Assembly (NCBI RefSeq): GCF_003324165.1
Contig: NW_025407844.1
Span: forward strand, 558,001 to 622,000
Length of the DNA stretch: 64,000 nt
Direction: 5' to 3'
DNA from: Naegleria lovaniensis
Lineage: Eukaryota > Heterolobosea > Eutetramitea > Acrasida > Naegleriidae
Part shown: positions 62,301-64,000 of the stretch, one piece after another
Numbering within the stretch: the first letter of the stretch is position 1
Layout: each line of letters opens with the position of its first letter
Notes under the pieces: model-generated
What the model was told of the DNA's origin: nothing
Database searches by the model: none
The model's input: only the letters and a program-made list of their open reading frames with translations
Translations under genes and position numbers: made by a program

Positions 62301-64000
62301 CAAATTTATATGGTGTTTATAAGAAGACAGCTCTTCAATTGATTTCATGGAGAGCTGAACATATTACTGATTTGTATACTTCTTTGAAGCCATTCATTCG
62401 TCAACATTTACAACACAAAGATGAACCTACTCAATTATTAACACTTCAAATTGTTTATCAACTCGTGAAAGCAATTCCAAAAGATGACGTCATGCACTTT
62501 ATGGAAATTATTACTACACATATTAACACGAGTGATGCTCAAATGATTGCAACATTCTCTGAACCTTGCCGAGAAAAGTATTATGACATTTTAATTTGGT
62601 TATTCGATAACAGACCTACCGAATTTAGAAGTGATGAAATGATCCGAACTGAGTTGCTAAAGGCCATGAATGATCCTTCCGAAGACATTCGAAAGAAAAT
62701 GCTCATCTTTTGGGATCACGAATCTAGATTATCCAACGAAAGTTTACGTCGTTTGGAGCAATCATTTACTCTCTTATTTTCACAAAATTTAGGTGACAAG
62801 TGGCTTCAATTTTCCTCATACTTGATTCTTCAATTATTACATCGTTCACCTGATTTTTCTGATACCAACGCCATCTTCTCAGAGAGTCTTTCCAATTGTG
62901 TCTTTAAAGAATACAAGATTGACACAAGTTGGCAACATAGAAGTTTACCACTAACGGCCACATCCATTGTTCTTGGATCTGGAGTATCGATAGGATCTAG
63001 TTCCAAGAAGGGACATGGAACTGTTCAAAGTTATGCATCTCTTCCTTATGAATCTCTTGCATTGGAAGATCCCTATGCCACTTTGTCACAATCTCAACAA
63101 GTTCCAGCAACTATTGGTGTTGGAATGGTCAAGGCCACTCAAACTCCTCAATTTACTCCAACACAATATGCAACAGAGACGTTGAAAGATATTCTTTCAG
63201 CTCCAAGTATGAGTCAAACATCACTATTGTTCACACCGTTCAAGTCTGTGACCAGTAATAATGCTCAAGGAAATAGTGCAGATACCACAGGTGGAAATTC
63301 TGCTACAGCTGCTGGAGGAGCTAGCGGGGCTACTTCCGAGTCATTCCAAGGTCCATACTTGAGAAGAAGATTTTTAAAGTTAAAGGAAAATACCATGACA
63401 CAATATCAAGCACGTAGAGCTGTTCGATTGAAGAGAGAAAAAGAAGCTTGGGAAACTCGACAAAAAATTGCAAAGAAAAATAAGATTACCATGTACAGAA
63501 AGTACAGAACTGGAGAATTACCAGATATTCAAATTGCTTTAAAGGAGATTATTACTCCATTGCAAGCACTTTGTCTCTATGATGTGAATGTTTCCAAGCA
63601 TTTGTTTGTTTCGGTATTCTCTTCTCTATATCCAAATATTGCACAAAAATTGGATGAAAAACAAGCTGAGACATTGAAGAATAATATTCACACGACCTTC
63701 AATCAAATGTTAAAACAATCTGGAGATAGCTCAGTATTGATGTCCGCGTTAATGACTTTATGTCTTGAAATTTTGGACCTTCAATCACCTAAATTTAACA
63801 TTCTATCACCCAAACTTGTTCGATCTGTTAGTATGCAAAGTTTTAACGTTGAATTAGGAATCCTATTGTTGGAATCTTTAATTGAAAACAATGCTATTGA
63901 TTCTGGAAATGACGAAGACATGATTGATCAAGATCGAGACATGAGAGCTTACATCGACGCATGGATCGAATTAGGTAAACTATACAAATCCATCGATGAA
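56303..64000 (+). CDS. PRKDC: DNA-PKcs, central part, continues beyond window
   Basis: The frame appears continuously open over 2566 codons to the right edge. Strong matches to human DNA-PKcs: PYISGFYKMLSVAMK; LSFELGLSYLPLANIGLEAI; SSDRQTKIAACEFLHSIVLY; DTEQVTKQLFEPLMFQLVHW; LLRLSVDTEQ; NVKSLFQRLYSNIHHPNLFK; GIMIANDIP-type GLQLLGIMIANDIPIYMT; RPTEFRSDEM; and GELPDIQIALKEIITPLQAL (human [20 protein letters not shown]). At about 63080-63220 lies a cluster of SQ/TQ sites at the place of the human ABCDE autophosphorylation cluster. The last residues in view, AYIDAWIELGKLYKSIDE, match the start of the FAT region (RWVELAKLYRSIGE). The kinase and FATC domains lie outside the window. Confidence 0.93.
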   Translation, partial: MFSKLVVEKSIQYPYISGFYKMLSVAMKISDKYDYFENINDKSTIMKSSSTIVKQESQSLLAENAAQMTDEEVEDDEILMKKLFIVDYNTKVICYQLLLKFVKDNVIQRLHEFKGELLTSCIKFVLSMPKSFIDLKYWVHPLQLSFELGLSYLPLANIGLEAIEYWLKVLPRSELVEKCFPKVLPKLDPYLMVKHNNSIGVSGDDNDVDAEVSDISKLLKGQTKTSIRKTNDNTTQAKNKLSSFDKTPLKKVQLGIIRLLGKIGGDNANILNKAENSHANDDIIITWDTEPRVKFSMPFRDVKMELFFDPVLPRITELAEKSSDRQTKIAACEFLHSIVLYMVGKNAYSPQARQRAQEIQMKQQEEDEKRKNKQDSSINDEESTVVVSSDPTPYYKIYEKLFPVLLRLSVDTEQVTKQLFEPLMFQLVHWLTQNMQYENKETMALLDSIIDSMSNTTDGALRDQCALLLNEFLKWSVKHDRDKKYINVKSLFQRLYSNIHHPNLFKRLGAVIAFNSMYKSFREVDALVQRHVLDWLHNVIISLKIIDNDSEILENQKTSHSSSNSTGIIEKSIQLIGHIERIVVQKSSLLISEMDRRIHTTLADCVDWIFMQCGNGERICREQCMRLFPTLCMLLPGFDTDDGPRRWIHAKFKSDESSVLRVVDVPSSYIPSYGGSIKVKSEKEEKKVNIALSTTATANDISYFEKVMVWLQKLEASFDCLYWLFNHKFLYPHQLFNLEKEHDELNLENKRASSSGSRATNYKKRKTTDDNDMLDDDGEVRVIEDEQEHVASTSCSIIGHIYNFIEKFALKKTSESFILISSSDSEKYIHRKTSTLFKLLNFFGLMLDKYPSSLLSQKVTEKENILENTKFLTLLFLCILTPSKQGFNTNQEEVQTMLPRLTRKILESIVTYSKHTANGSAIIAKCKKILNDMLSQLVEKHIHQLDFTKSVKLNMDDYTFMFRGIRLLHKLDYLDDDALRPHYSSKNEFGKKILDKLFNQHFDPLMGPVNVIICKEMLQMCFEFSIDVDHLLDMVTNTTASSSADNILSKKLSQIDSSYQIAGDEGSSAEHHSKQPHRVKPTTKGAQFYKIFHSEIDTYISEHLDVFSKALLTRIANIPSLKDQHELNHHFLFDVILSVSLKFLRLPSSKKDKKSIFVQHVLDSLKPVLEKCKNTTDDDYKIKTMSLIERLFALDATLILQHAIYQEAIIEFLLTCLKIKRDDSSRTSESESPSNLFDLKLKAIRILPVIFKNSLLSSEKDEVKEKFKGELAPILNQIKKIVIDDFPLNYEEIEVESSEYDDHVSLLEDLLFALQGSDSVEVLEQILPLYRWKNHPIQERMTQSLKSLFGKFTNEKLLKAANSCLETFYKESLPIDIRRQVIQWVCLTCLTHMPERVLIQFFEDNIQRLMKSIAKPTALSEESSNPNIDELDTDSVKALFVTRTCCYNLLEAMYRLLPATAVKEFINNKYCEKTANSSQLTGKELTEKVMRSSFAARSWKLNDQEFKLLGHDLLLDFRTSAFNVLAGGVKCTQTQEKFYTGFLFKEKEDDLWENIVNLDCHYNFEIETNFAFHRKAVDELRVDSNQKKIESHAGTHRKPGELQIGYLSSQYLSDSSLSSSLPIASNFFIPGSKYAEEAILNNSSEEEASSNKPQDVGSTSSTSNDSNTNSTLEMDEINANPCMSAVLRTIDHMVSIFKYPGVSSDASSVTSTTTQTMPSWMGEMHKKLNNDSTHRNIKLFICKVIINRPNVFEPFAKHFFEPIVKLILREEEEQKQSEDVSTRGINYFIRDLLILLLRWKDVSPHKSALTKDLASKLLAFMFKNCAHQKKVILRSNLELIKLMVEKWREAMTINKTIILGWLCHDESKSSAKLARTTGLQLLGIMIANDIPIYMTETDSNLGVNEEQFYEKILDNLSFKNKDVYEAAAEISGMILKSLSNSKTHSNDSVKLFEKLLLARCLGILQKMQYDRFLNCLYKIGIHDTGFIDNFLPTKILDILPNLYGVYKKTALQLISWRAEHITDLYTSLKPFIRQHLQHKDEPTQLLTLQIVYQLVKAIPKDDVMHFMEIITTHINTSDAQMIATFSEPCREKYYDILIWLFDNRPTEFRSDEMIRTELLKAMNDPSEDIRKKMLIFWDHESRLSNESLRRLEQSFTLLFSQNLGDKWLQFSSYLILQLLHRSPDFSDTNAIFSESLSNCVFKEYKIDTSWQHRSLPLTATSIVLGSGVSIGSSSKKGHGTVQSYASLPYESLALEDPYATLSQSQQVPATIGVGMVKATQTPQFTPTQYATETLKDILSAPSMSQTSLLFTPFKSVTSNNAQGNSADTTGGNSATAAGGASGATSESFQGPYLRRRFLKLKENTMTQYQARRAVRLKREKEAWETRQKIAKKNKITMYRKYRTGELPDIQIALKEIITPLQALCLYDVNVSKHLFVSVFSSLYPNIAQKLDEKQAETLKNNIHTTFNQMLKQSGDSSVLMSALMTLCLEILDLQSPKFNILSPKLVRSVSMQSFNVELGILLLESLIENNAIDSGNDEDMIDQDRDMRAYIDAWIELGKLYKSIDE

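Noticed and set aside
1-64000. tRNA, rRNA, CRISPR, retroelement or viral genes
   Set aside because: No T-loop/anticodon arrangement, spaced direct repeats, reverse transcriptase or capsid motif was found by reading; a tRNAscan or profile search was not possible.

Overview
The window is AT-rich, gene-dense nuclear DNA from a flagellate or amoeboflagellate protist, most like Naegleria (Heterolobosea). This is inferred from style and content: short GT-AG introns, A-rich sequence just before most start codons, many poly-Gln/Asn/Ser/His tracts, short intergenic gaps, and flagellar genes beside DNA-PKcs, AP-3 and clathrin genes. I ran no database search. Family names rest on motifs I recognise.

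Layout. 1-9.8 kb: a SNF1/CIPK-like kinase whose C-terminus runs off the left edge, a small unknown gene, a multi-CBS protein, an unknown gene with an unresolved 5' end, clathrin light chain, a coiled-coil protein, a parallel beta-helix protein and a minimal PH-domain protein. 10-16.8 kb: three low-complexity minus-strand genes, one opening with a 26-nt first coding exon. 17-25 kb: a SAP-domain protein, an EF2-like protein with a degenerate GTPase domain, TAF4, and an unknown gene. 25-33 kb: a very large helical-repeat protein, possibly CFAP46-like, and MMACHC. 33-47 kb: an F-box/pseudo-Rho protein, the dynein-2 intermediate chain DYNC2I2 (WDR34), an ARMT1/DUF89 phosphatase, a two-pore K+ channel, a pfkB sugar/nucleoside kinase and an hSac2-like protein. 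47-64 kb: AP-3 beta, then a giant DNA-PKcs gene open to the right edge.

The most striking structure is a 3.9-kb DNA transposon (52411-56294) sitting inside DNA-PKcs. It has a 15-bp perfect terminal inverted repeat, a perfect 8-bp target duplication and a single intact ORF of 1146 codons. The transposase has D..D..E-type motifs resembling the P-element/THAP9 superfamily. Removing the element and one target copy joins the DNA-PKcs frame exactly. The 7.7 kb of host frame downstream stays open, so the insertion looks young.

Other points of interest are two separate pseudo-GTPases (EF2-like and Rho-like) and a repeated 9-mer, GACCGTTAC, upstream of several genes. No tRNA, rRNA, CRISPR array or viral element was found.
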